Source of the DNA: Turnera subulata
Taxonomy: Eukaryota; Streptophyta; Magnoliopsida; Malpighiales; Passifloraceae
DNA length: 64,000 bases
Assembly (NCBI GenBank): GCA_028386065.3
Contig: JAKUCV010001307.1
Coordinates: forward strand, 54,477-118,476
Direction: 5' to 3'
Part shown: positions 45,561-55,835 of the stretch, one piece after another
Layout: each line of letters starts with the position of its first letter
How positions within the stretch are numbered: the stretch's first letter is position 1
Position numbers and translations under genes: made by a program
The notes under the pieces: model-generated
What the model was told of the DNA's origin: nothing
Seen by the model: the letters and a program-made list of their open reading frames with translations, nothing else
Database searches by the model: none

Positions 45561-46149
45561 GATATTGTGATAGTGTTTTGTGCCATGGAAATTCTACAAC
45601 AATGATCTACTCACACAAATAAGAGTCATGCATACAAAATCTTTTAATAAGGAATTCTATTAAATGATACTCCTACTATATAAATCAAGACAATCATATA
45701 AGTAGGCCAAGATCCACATTTCACTACTAGATAAGTCAGCTTTGGCTGATCACTTACTTCATAGCTATTTAGGTAGACAACTCTTGTCAATTACATCTCA
45801 TGTAACTCTTGGATAGTTGAGCGAACAACACTTGTTCTTATCTATCTCATAGACATTACTCAACTCTTTGCCTATAAGTCCTTAATCCTATTAAGATGAC
45901 CTAGTTAAGTCCAAACCCACAGTAAGCAGTTCAGATATTACAATTATCCAGTCGCACCTTGCTAGGATAAACATTGGCACCTTGCTTTGGCAAAAACTAC
46001 CAAGTGTTGATCTTAACCTTGATGAGTGCTTATCATGGAAGGCAACACAAGAAGAACTTAATATTTTCATCAACATACTATTCAATACACTACATGCATG
46101 TTCTTGATGAATGTATATTGATGTTTGTAAATTTGGAAACCAAAAATAC

Positions 46150-46935
46150 ATGTGAATATCGATGTCTAACTTGAACATCGATGTTTTGAGAATCTGATTC
46201 TCCCAACTACTTGGCAACACTCAGTATTTCGGCCATATCCAGAGTTGTAGAGCTTGGTTTGGTGCAATCTTGGTGTCTTTGGAAAGATAAGAAGTAGTTC
46301 TACAACTTTGATGTTCAAGCAAGACACCATTTCGGCCTCCTTCTGCCCCGAATTCGCTATTGAAGTCACTGGATTCCAGAACATCGATGTTTAACCCTTA
46401 AACATCGATGTTTGAAGTTTCCGAATCCACAGAACATCGATGTTGACAATCAAACATCAATGTTGGAGGTTGCCGAACCCTTAGAACATCGATGCTGACA
46501 ATCAAACATCGATGTTTGAGGTTGCCGAGCCTCAGAAAATCGATGTTTACGATCAAACATCGATGTTTGAGGTTGGCGAATGCATAAAACATTGATGTTA
46601 ACACTTAAACATCGATGTTTTGACCTTCTGGAACTCAAGAAAATCGATGTTGGAATCTTGAACATCGATGTTATGAGAGTTCTGGAACTTCAAACCAATT
46701 TGGCGGAGCTCAAATAACATCGATGTTGTAACTCTTAACATCAATGTTGTTGAGTGTTTTGCATGAGAACATCGATGTTGGTCACACAACATCGATGTTA
46801 TGAACATTCGGCCGAGGCTAAACTTCATCAGAACATCGATGTTTGTCACACAACATCAATGTTGTGAAGGTTCGACCATAGCTAAACTTCATGCTAACAT
46901 CGATGTTGGTCTCACCAACATCGATGTTATAGTCT
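46150..46935. repeat. Array of ~22 palindromes AACATCGATGTT in the copia leader
   Basis: The 12-bp palindrome AACATCGATGTT or one-base variants (AACATCAATGTT, AAAATCGATGTT) occurs about 22 times, mostly in pairs 20-24 bp apart, the pairs repeating about every 51 bp (46380-46670) or 50-78 bp (46670-46930). Linkers include GAGGTTGCCGA. The array lies between PBS and gag. Peptides such as NIDV and HRCS in small minus-strand frames are simply translations of the repeat. Confidence 0.92.
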
Positions 46936-47218
46936 AACTGTACTAGAACGACAATCGTTCTATACACAAAACGACACTCGATTTTTCTTAGTCGAACTCT
47001 TCGACTTACTGTAATGAACATCTTGATTGATTTCTCATACCAATCAAGTGCTTGTTGTCAAAACATTTTTAACAAAAACACAACATCAATCATGTACAAA
47101 AATCATTTAGCATATCACATATACAAAAATGAATTCCAACATATCACATATACTAGCATGTTTATACTATATCACATATAACATATGAGCACATAATTCG
47201 GTGTAGCGTTTCACAAGA

Positions 47219-47231
47219 GGCTCCGCTACCA
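47219..47231 (-). promoter_or_regulatory. Primer-binding site of the copia element in the LINE
   Basis: Minus strand TGGTAGCGGAGCC, one base from the LTR edge at 47233. Same variant as in the other elements here. Confidence 0.85.
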
Positions 47232-47232
47232 C

Positions 47233-48229
47233 TGTAAGTAACCGGGTTATGCAATTTGACAATCAAATGCAACTAAATGCGCAGCGGAAATCCCGGTACT
47301 CATGGAGGATCCATGTGAAATAGAGTAAACCGAATAACAAAATAGATCATACCTGAAACGGTTGAGGTCTTTCACTCAACTGATGATCCGAATCAGCAAG
47401 AGCCGGACAACAATCCCGCCCCTCTACGGTATCCACACGAACCGTGATAACTAGTTAGAATCGTCACACGATCACCAACCCGAGCACCCCCGAACTGATG
47501 TGCTAGCAGCAGGTTTTCGGAAGCTAGAGTTTGTGGTATTTTCTTCTTTTTCAAAGAAGGTGTGTAGTCTGAAAACTCAGAACACTCAAGACTCTCTCAA
47601 GCTCTCTCCTCTGAAAATTTTCAAACTCAAAGTGATGAAGACCAAAGCATAATCAGACTATGCTTAGTCTAATCCCACTCACAAAAGCAAGGGACAAAGT
47701 GGCCAACACCTTTGGCCAACATGATTAGCTTTTAGCTAATGATGTCTCCACTAATGTCTTAATGGGATTACACATCACCATGCACTGATTATGGTTCAAT
47801 GAATCAGACATTTAGTGAACCAAACCAGCCCAAAACGACCCTGGCCCAACCACGGTCCAACCATATGTTGGGAACCTTGATGATCTCAGGTCTAAGGACA
47901 ATACATATAAGAACCACTAATGACAATCATATAACGTTCCATGTAGCGTTCTTATGTGGGTCGGTCCAGTCCACAAGTTCTCTAACTTGTACCCGTATGT
48001 AGAATTCATATCACATATAAATTCTCAACATACGCTAGTCTTAATTTATTATTACAACCCATCCATAGTAATAATCGACTAGGGACATTTAAGAATATAA
48101 AATATTCTAGGGTTATAAATATGTGCAAGCGTTTATCTCATAAACGATATTTATTGGAATAACCTTAATGTGTATACATGACTACAAGCAATCATCCATT
48201 GATTTGCTTTTGGGCATATTACACTAACA
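47233..48229 (-). repeat. 5' LTR of the copia element in the LINE (internally deleted)
   Basis: Matches 40496-42005 except for a ~0.5-kb deletion after CCACGGTCCAACCA (47863) and a short CACCTTTGGCCAA duplication near 47705. The deletion removes sequence within the promoter-bearing LTR. Confidence 0.85.
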
Positions 48230-48234
48230 CCTTG

Positions 48235-48735
48235 GTCTTGTTCGGTTCCCTCTAGTGGCTTCTGTGATACATTGGGTGCTTCTTGTAGAAGGTTGGTATA
48301 TGCTCAATTCGCATGGTGCAGCACAAGGTCAAGATAATCAGGCTGCAGCAAGGGGTGTTCTCCGTGATGATCGAGGTACGTGGGTTGCAGGTTATAGCTT
48401 CCACATTGGCTTTTGTTCCCCTGTTAATGCAAAAATTATGGGGCTATTGTCAGGTTGACTAAAGATTGGGATTTGGAGAATCGCCGCTTAGAGGTAGAAG
48501 TGAATGCAACTGTTATCGTGTTCACACTTTGTAACTAGGATATACGGTTGCGACGCAGTGTAGCATTGTTCCGGGCCATCCAACACTTTATGAATCCAGA
48601 GTGGCAGATTTCTTTAGAACATATTTTTAGAGAAACAAATAGGTGTGCAGACTAGTTGGTTGGTAATGCTCTTAGTCTTTCCCTTGATATTACTCATTGT
48701 ACAATCCCTAGAGTTGTCTTTTTTGGTCTCCAATG
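48235..48735 (+). pseudogene. LINE RNase H-like domain after the copia insertion
   Basis: GWYMLNSHGAAQGQDNQAAA and GVLRDDRGTWVAGYSFHIG match the start of the RVT_3 RNase H domain (normally N-x-D-G; here N-S-H-G, so a catalytic Asp is replaced by His). The reading continues with shifts to about 48735. It completes the LINE interrupted at 40495. Confidence 0.8.
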
Positions 48736-48737
48736 GG

Positions 48738-48923
48738 ATTAATGCTACGTTTCATCCCTGTGTTGCCCTTCGATTTGGAATTCAACCCTGTGTCGAAATT
48801 TGATTGTTTTTCATCCCTCCATTCAACGCATTTTCATTGTTTTGGTCTGAGTCTCCGGAATCCGGTGAATTTTGCTGACGTGATAACTTTTCCTTGTGCC
48901 ACATCAGCAAAATGGGCCCCACT
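48738..48923. repeat. Fragment of a foldback/MITE-like repeat
   Basis: TTTCATCCCTGTGTTG, AACCCTGTGTCG, GGTCTGAGTCTCCGGAATCCGG and GCTGACGTG resemble one end of the foldback element at 35847-36973 in order and wording. Only one end is seen; the LTR beginning at 48924 cuts it. Confidence 0.5.
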
Positions 48924-50145
48924 TGTTAGAACCAATTTTAGCTCTGATCTTCGTAGAAAGTCAGAGTTAAATCGTCATTTAAGTAGATTTTGTGTTTTTT
49001 GTATGATTTTGCTTAAAATGGATGTCAATGTGTAATCAATCAGTTATAGAATGATTTAAGGGAGTAATGAGCAAGTAATTGAGTGATTCTGGGTTGATTA
49101 GGGGTTGATTACGCGGTAGGATCAAATCAGAGCTGAATCAGGGGGATTGGGGGTTGAAAAACAAAAGAACGAGAGACACGCGGGGTGACCGGCGGTCATC
49201 TCGCGACGACCACCAGGTTTAGGCAGGAAACCTCGCATGACCACCGGCACTGGTGGTCATCCAGTGGTCGGCGGTCATGGGTACCCAGAATCCCTGATTT
49301 CTCCGATTTTTGTTTCTAATTCGATCCTACGCGGTTTTAGACCAGATTTTCGGGCATAATCTTCACAATTAAGTAGGTCCACGCCCCTAGGCTTCCCAGA
49401 ACACTATAAATAAGACCCCTCACACACATTTCAAGGAGGACGCATTATTTTACACATACACATTCATAAGCTTTCTTACTTGGGGAAACTATACTTCTCC
49501 AAGCTTAGGAATATATTCTTAGTCAGAAACTCTAGAGAATTTTTGTGGGGAGCATCAGCCATAATCCAGCAAAGAAGAATCAATAAGGAGATTAACCATT
49601 GAGCTAAGAAGTGGCAAGAAGGTGGGTGGAGAACACAACCCAATATAAGGAGCTAGAGGAGGGCTACACGAGGTAACACTGAACCCTTTTGGTTGATTTT
49701 TGTTGGCTATATGAGGATGCTTTTGATGATGTAAGTGGCGATATAATGCCATATTTAGAACTACATGGCTTTCACCCCGGTCACTCAGGTACGTATGTAG
49801 TCTCGGTTTTACAACAGGATGCAAGCCAAATCTTCTTCTTCACCCCTTCACTTTTATTTTTCACAATTGCACACCAGCACAAGGCACACTTGCACTCTTC
49901 AATTGTATAAGGTTTCGACCCAACACGGATGGTTGCCTAACACCTTCCCATCCGTGACGAACCCCTGATAACATGTCTTTGGTTCGCTATGACCATGTAG
50001 CCTAAAAGAGTCATATGAGGTTTTTTTTTTCCAAATTTTGCCCTTAAATAAAATTTGGGTGGCGACTCCAATGACATGGGATTGACCCGAGGAAGAAGGT
50101 GAAGGGAGAGGTCAATAGGCCCAAGTGATTTTGGGTCGGGTATTC
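48924..50145 (+). repeat. LTR of a gypsy-type element (~1.2 kb)
   Basis: Begins TGTTAGAACC and probably ends GTATTCA just before a PBS. It has a TATA box (CACTATAAATAAG near 49406) and a GC-rich block repeating GGCGGTCAT/GACCACC (49185-49285). A related LTR lies inverted at 57660-56130. No gag or pol was found downstream. Confidence 0.65.
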
Positions 50146-50150
50146 AGAAT

Positions 50151-50167
50151 TGGCGACTCCGTTGGGG
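50151..50167 (+). promoter_or_regulatory. Primer-binding site after the gypsy-type LTR
   Basis: TGGCGACTCCGTTGGGG, a PBS type I associate with Tat/Ogre-like gypsy elements. Five bases separate it from the proposed LTR end. Confidence 0.6.
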
Positions 50168-51140
50168 AAGTGGTGGATTTAAGAAACCTTGTGCAATTTT
50201 TGAGTCTTGTGTGTCTTTTTACTTGTCATTATAAGTGCCTTTCATTCATGTTGATTGATGTGAAGCTTCTACCATAAGAGGGCGAGGGAATCCAAGTCCA
50301 CCACAATGCTTTCTTTAAGCGATGGCGGCTTGAGTGAACCCGTTTCTCGATGCTTAGCAATGATGGGGATTAATGGGCCTTGGACCTCACGCGATATCCA
50401 TTATCACATGTGAGTAGGTCAACCTATTCCTTAGCGGCAATCTTTTGGCCCCCAACCAACTGCATACCCTGAGCATCCCATGCATTATGAATCAATAAGT
50501 GGTATATGCATTTGAGTGATTTATTGTTGTGAACTCAAGTAAGTGTAAATATGCCCCTTATTCTTGCCTACCCCAAACCCAATGAGATAGTATATACCGG
50601 GAAGCCCACTGGATACCAAGTCTCTGATCCTCGTGCTTCAGAGACTAGAGGACCAGAGACTTGGTATCCAGTGGGCTTCCCAGTATATACTATCATAGGC
50701 GGAGCTCGTCACCGAATTAGAGGACTTTGCTCCGATTCATGCCTCAACTTCCATACTAAGCTGGAGGAGACTTACCAAAAGAGCAAAGGTAAACTACCAA
50801 CCATTTGCGGTAGAAGTTGAACAAGCCTTTGATCATGTGGAAGGGGCAAGGATGTAGGACACAACAGATGGAAGCGTTTGTCCGTTGACATTAGGGGGTA
50901 CAAGCAAAGTGCCTTAACCAATCAATGAGGAATAAGCATTGTCCTGAGTCGGGTATTTCTTCGCGGTGATAAGAAGAATACTATGACTATTTTGTCACAA
51001 GTTCAGTGAGAAGCAATTGTCCCTAATCTGTGTGTGGGTTATTGTTTCGAACATTTTGATTATCTTTAAGTTGCTATTATTATGTTTCTCAATGTTTTTG
51101 GAAACAGGGCTAAAATCTCAAGTGATTCGTAGCAGAGGAT
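50168..51140. other. Non-coding internal remnant of the gypsy-type element
   Basis: No gag or pol frame. It contains the hairpin described separately; the rest has no recognisable features. Confidence 0.4.
50586..50694. repeat. Near-perfect hairpin: 41-bp arms, 27-bp loop
   Basis: 50586-50626 and 50654-50694 are reverse complements with a single mismatch. In a minus-strand transcript that mismatch would be a G-U pair. The small ORF at 50551-50820 crosses the hairpin and is not protein-like. Confidence 0.9.
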
Positions 51141-52640
51141 CCAGAGAAGTGTTCGTGCAAAACCGGCTGCAAGTGCACAGCATTGTTGTAGTAAATAAGG
51201 TTGAATCACGGGGACTGCAAAACAATACTGACCTCAGGCTCTCGATCAATTAGACTATAAACAACAAAAGTAAATAAACAACAGTGATTTAAGAGTAGTA
51301 ATCCAAAATATAAAAGACAAATAAAGTAAATAGCAAGAAATAAAGGCAAATGAAATAATAAACAGGATAGATCACGCAAACAGATCAGAGGAAAGAGGAG
51401 AGGGATGTCGATCAGGTAGAAAACTCAGTGGATGGAAACCTAGGTTGTCCGGGGTTCACTACAGCGCCGCTGTCTAACTACAATTCTGTATTCTGGTGCT
51501 CTAATTCGCCTACCTTGAAGGGCTACCTGACCTAAAGTGTTTATAACTACTGTCATGTGTAGATACAAACCTACCCTAGTTCTGGAACAACCTGCTTTTG
51601 TTAGTGAAGCTCTTTCATAGGGCGCAATGCCGCTGTGCCAGGTGCTGTTATCCTCAACTAACCTAAAGTCTCTTTCGACGATCGGTAGGGGTAGAGGTCT
51701 GATATAGAATGATCTGAGTTCTTAGTTTCTCCGTTAGGTGCATCACTAAGGCGTCTAAGAAGTGTTTGAGGGTGATTAGGCCGCTGACACTATTAAGCTC
51801 TCTATATCAAATCAAGGCAAGAACAAATTAAAAGAAACCAGAAACTGAATCATAAATTAAACATCAAATCTGTAGCTACATTCCTTGAACCTAGATAGAA
51901 GAATTAGTTCATGGAGAAAGATAAAAACATAAAAATAAGTGTTGTCGACATGCTCCTAAAAACAATCACTTTTCTTCTAGCCAAATCGTGACTTTTGCTC
52001 CTCCAAAAGCTCCTAATTTCGTCCAGCAACTGATGCTTTTATATCTAGGGTTTTATTCCTAAAAGATGGGAATTTATGCGTGTAGGAATTGGAATAAAAC
52101 TCCTAGACTTTAGCTTCAAGAATTCCTCTTTAAATCTTCTTTCCTTACTGGGAGTGTCTAGGTGCATCCCCTCTTAAATACTCCTGAAAATTAGGCGCAA
52201 ACCCTAGTAAAAATAGGGTCTTGACGCTAGTGTCACTGCAGGGGCGCTGTCAGACTTGTGATTTGTACTGGAACAGTTCTCTTCACAACGCCTCACTGGT
52301 TTTGGGCTATAATCGTCAAATCTCCTCCAGAACAAAAGGTTCTATGAAAAAAAAGGTTTAAGAGCAGATATTTTTGTCACAGCGGTGCTGCTAGGCAATT
52401 GGTTCAGTTTCTTCAACAGCGGTGCTGCTGACCCAAAAATCGCCAAATATGCTCCAAATTGTGCCAAATTGCACCTGAAAGCAACCAAGGATGAAGAAAG
52501 ATAGTTTTGACTGAAACGAAGTGATTTAATACCTAAATGCATGAATAATCGATGAATACAAGGCCAAAAGATGACAGTGTGCGCTGTAAAAAGTATGTAA
52601 TTTCATGCACATCAAGAAGTCCAACTACCGTCCTCCACTA
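51141..52640. other. Non-coding, LTR-like DNA
   Basis: No gene. The phrases GCTGCAAGTGCACAGC (start) and repeated AGCGGTGCTGCT (52381, 52421) suggest an LTR of a gypsy-type element, but ends and PBS could not be defined. Confidence 0.35.
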
Positions 52641-53145
52641 CAAAGCATTGGCTTACGACAAAAAGAGAACTGATCAAGATGTCTAATATCTCTGGTGAGA
52701 TTCTAAAAGCACATAGCACTACTGTGGTTTCAATCTATATAGTAGATCTCCCCTACGCACCACATTCATGCACCCCAGAGATGAAGGTTATGGAAAATGC
52801 AAGCACGTCTTTCTATCAACAGCCTAACCTTTTCGGTTTGGAAGGCAGTTTTGCCGTATTATGTAGTAGTGGTAATAAGTTAGTATCTCGGTACCGTTCG
52901 TGTTTTGGTCCTCATTCTTGGCTGCTGTTTGTCGTTGTACGGGGTTCACAGGGTAGGGTTTGAATCTAGTTTTCTTCTCAGCACAAATTCAATGTTCTTA
53001 CTCTTGGTTATTATAACCTCCTTAGGTGTATGGCATGTATTGGTATTTTTTGGTTCAGGATATTAATTGCATATTTTTTGTAGGCTCGGGTTTATCTTTG
53101 AAATCCATTATGTTTTATCGGAAAAAAAAGAAAAAAAAATAATGA
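52641..53145 (+). other. Possible LINE 3' end with A-rich tail
   Basis: A 94-codon frame (52679-52963) has no similarity I recognise. The segment ends in an A-rich tail (53129-53145) as a LINE would. It abuts a truncated copia LTR. Confidence 0.3.
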
Positions 53146-53404
53146 GGCAATTATAGTTGAAAATAGGAGGATGAAAACAAATAAGTATGATTAATTTAAC
53201 AGAATAAAATTAAATGGATGTTAGGTAAATGAAGATGATATTAAGATTATAATAAATGGAATTATAGAAGGTAAATAACCAAACAGATGAATCCAAATGG
53301 AAGTTAGGTATATGGGTAAAATATTTATCAGAGGTAAATTCGAGCACGGTAAAAATAAATTTTAATGGATGGTAATAGTGGCATTCACTTATATATTTAT
53401 AGCA
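53146..53404 (-). repeat. Truncated 3' LTR of the decayed copia element
   Basis: Starts TGCTATAAATATATAAG on the minus strand after the polypurine tract. It matches 22912-22650 for ~260 bases and is cut at 53146 by the A-rich tail. Confidence 0.7.
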
Positions 53405-53459
53405 GTCCCCCTTGAATATCATTGTACATTGGATAGGAAGAACTGCCTTGCTAAAAAAT

Positions 53460-55835
53460 TTACCAAGGAAAAACCAATGAGATAACAACTTGGTGAAGGA
53501 GTAAAAATGCAGTGCATATTCTCTTCTCCCTGATTTTTGCATCCCTTGATATCTCGAGGTCGCAATAAACTGAATTTTCAAAATTTGAAGTAGGAAGTGA
53601 TTTCGTAAATAAATTTGTCAGGTTGTCACTTGAACGACTCCGTTGAACAAAAATATCACGTTTCTTCTGACGATCGTGAGCGAAAAAGAACTTTGGTGGT
53701 ATATGTTTTGTTCGATCGCCTTTGATGTATTCTTTCTTCAATTGGGCAATGCAGGCAGTATTATCTTCATAAATCGTTATTGGAATACCTTTCTCAGTAT
53801 CTAATCCGCATGATTCTCGAATATGTTGCGTCATCGACTTAGCCAAAGATAGGGCTGAGTATTCGGGCTATTTGGTTCGGACATTGTATTTCGGTTCGGT
53901 CTTCGGTCTGACCGAAATTTGCCCAGGGGTGTCCTAACCAATGTTCGAACCCGAAATGACCGAAGACCAAATTGACCGAATTATTTCGGTCCGGACAACT
54001 CTTAGCCCGAATTGCCCAAATACCAAAAGGCCAAAAAAAAAGAGCAGAAATCCAAAAAAATTTAAAGATTCCGTTAGGTGGATTAATATAACATATGAGT
54101 TTAGCTTTGCACAAATCTCTCCATTTAATATTAACACAAAATTAATTTAACAAAAAAGAGATTGATTAAAACAGTAAGAAAATTGTAAAGTCGTGAGAAT
54201 TACAAAAAAAAAAAATAAAGAAAAGAAACCCCTTTGCCGTCACTGCGAGCGGCAGCACCGGTTGCCACGAAGGCTCTTTCTCCACTATAACCTTACCACA
54301 TCTCATGCCCAAAATCCAGGCCTTCTTCCTAATCCTCACGGTCTCGATGATTACTTTTTTTTGTCTTTTGATTTGGTTACGTTAATGCCCCAAACTCGAA
54401 ATCTTGGACTGTGTCGAACTCAACTACGAGGAGTTAGTTGTGTCCTTCACTGGGTTGAGCAACCCAAGATATTGATTTGGAAGAGCTTGTGGATCCTTTG
54501 TAGATATGGTGAAGGCGAAACTATGACCAAGTGTTGGGTATTGGGTTACTACAGTGAAAGCAAAAGAAGTTGGAAAGGAGAAGGCTTTGCTTGTGAGTCT
54601 TGGATTGATGAGAAGAAAATGAGAAAAGTTGAGAAAAAATTGTGTTTAATTTGATAGAAAAACCAAAAGAAAGGAGAAGAACATGAAAAGCAAAAGAAAA
54701 GAAAAATTGCAGAGATAGGAAGGGAGACGACGATGGGGAAGCAGGAAGACAATTTGGGAATTAGGTTTCAATTTTCTTTAGGTATTGGCTATTGGGTTTT
54801 TCTTTTTGTTCTTTTTTGTTCTTTTTTATTCTTTTCTTCCAATCATCAATGGTGCATTAAAGTAGGGGGTGGGGGTGTTTTGAAAAAAAGGACAAAAGAC
54901 CGATTGGTTTTTCGGTCTGTCCAAAATTTACGCAGCATGTTCAAACCAAACCAAAATATTAAATCGGTCCTGACCGAACCAAACCAAAATTTTTATTTTG
55001 GTTCGGACAATGTCCGAATTATGTATATTTCAGTCCGAACATCGGTCTTTTCGGTCAGTTCGGTCATCTTGCTCACCCCTAGCCAAAGACATTCTCAGCT
55101 AGCTTCATGTATGGCAACGATTTTAACATTATTTGAAGAGGTGGCAATGAGATTTTGTTTTGTGGATCGCCACAATGTAGCAGTTCCTCAATATTAAATA
55201 AGTAACTTGTTTGTGACCTTGCCTTATGTGTATCAAATAAATAACCTGCATACATAGCCAATTAGATCGGGTTTGGCCTACATGAATAAAATAATCCCAT
55301 ATCTATTATATCCCCAAGAAATATATCTTGCTAATAAACTAACAACGAAAGATATATCAGGTCTTGTATTACTAGCAAGATACATTAAAACTTCAATGGC
55401 GCTGAGATATGGACCTCCCGGATTAAGAATTTTTTCATTATCTTCTCGAGGTCTAAAAAAATCTTTCTTTTGATCAAGCAACCTTACGATCATTGGGGTA
55501 CTTAATACATGCGCTTTGTCCATGTAAAATATTTTCAATACCTTTTCAGTATACTGCTCTGATAGAGTTTTATCTTTCCAACATCTTTCATCTCAAATTC
55601 TTTTTTCAAACAATGCACAGCATTGGAAACTTCTTCAAGAATTCCACTAATATTTAAATCATCAACATAAATAGTAATGATGACATATTCACGCATAGAC
55701 TTTTTATTGCTTAATTTTACCAAATATTCATTGAATTGATTATAACACATGCGTCCAAATTGCTTCAAGCCATATAAGGATCTTTTTAATTTGATTGAGT
55801 ATATATCATGGCAATTAATTACTTCGGGCAACTTG
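53460..55835 (-). pseudogene. copia RT and RNase H fragments
   Basis: 55831-55535: IKLKRSLYGLKQ and the catalytic ITIYVDDLN box. 55538-55278: PYLSAIEVLMYLASNTRPDI, the post-RT region. 55261-55082: GYLFDTHKARSQTSYLF (RNase H start). After the hAT-like insert, 53846-53460: AKSMTQHIRESCG, IYEDNTACIAQ and TKHIPPKFFF (RNase H end), LFTKSLP. Frames change several times. The YVDD box itself is intact. Confidence 0.8.
53850..55081. mobile_element. Non-autonomous hAT-like DNA transposon (1232 bp)
   Basis: Ends are TAGGGCTGAGTA (53850) and the complement of TAGGGGTGAGCA (ending 55081). Both sides carry the perfect 8-bp target duplication GCCAAAGA (53842-53849 and 55082-55089), and the copia RNase H reading is continuous across the site. 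Subterminal regions are dense in TTCGGT/ACCGAA motifs, likely transposase-binding repeats. No transposase is present. A 153-codon frame at 54193-54654 has no similarity I recognise and may be captured host DNA or chance. Confidence 0.88.

Larger units (their letters stand above)
40496..48229 (-). mobile_element. Ty1/copia element inserted in the LINE (7.7 kb, decayed)
   Basis: LTRs at 40496-42005 and 47233-48229, PBS at 47231-47219 (minus), gag-pol on the minus strand between. The target duplication is CCTTG (40491-40495 and 48230-48234). The left LTR is ~1510 bp and the right 997 bp: the right one lacks ~0.5 kb (corresponding to about 41125-41640). Coding frames have several breaks and key catalytic residues are changed. 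Between PBS and gag lies an array of palindromes (46150-46930). Confidence 0.92.
35649..48735 (+). mobile_element. LINE split by three insertions
   Basis: Pieces of one LINE ORF2 lie in order on the plus strand: endonuclease 35649-35846, endonuclease/RT 36983-39744, zinc-finger part ~40005-40495 and RNase H 48235-48735. Between them sit a foldback DNA element (35847-36973), a small non-coding insert (~39745-40005) and a copia element (40496-48229). No ORF1 precedes it, so the LINE was 5'-truncated before or after insertion. Multiple stops and shifts show it is old. Confidence 0.85.

Noticed and set aside
46150..46935. Evenly spaced palindromes as a CRISPR-like array; small ORFs encoding NIDV/HRCS repeats
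   Set aside because: The linkers are themselves related and the locus is a copia leader. The peptides are just translations of the palindrome.
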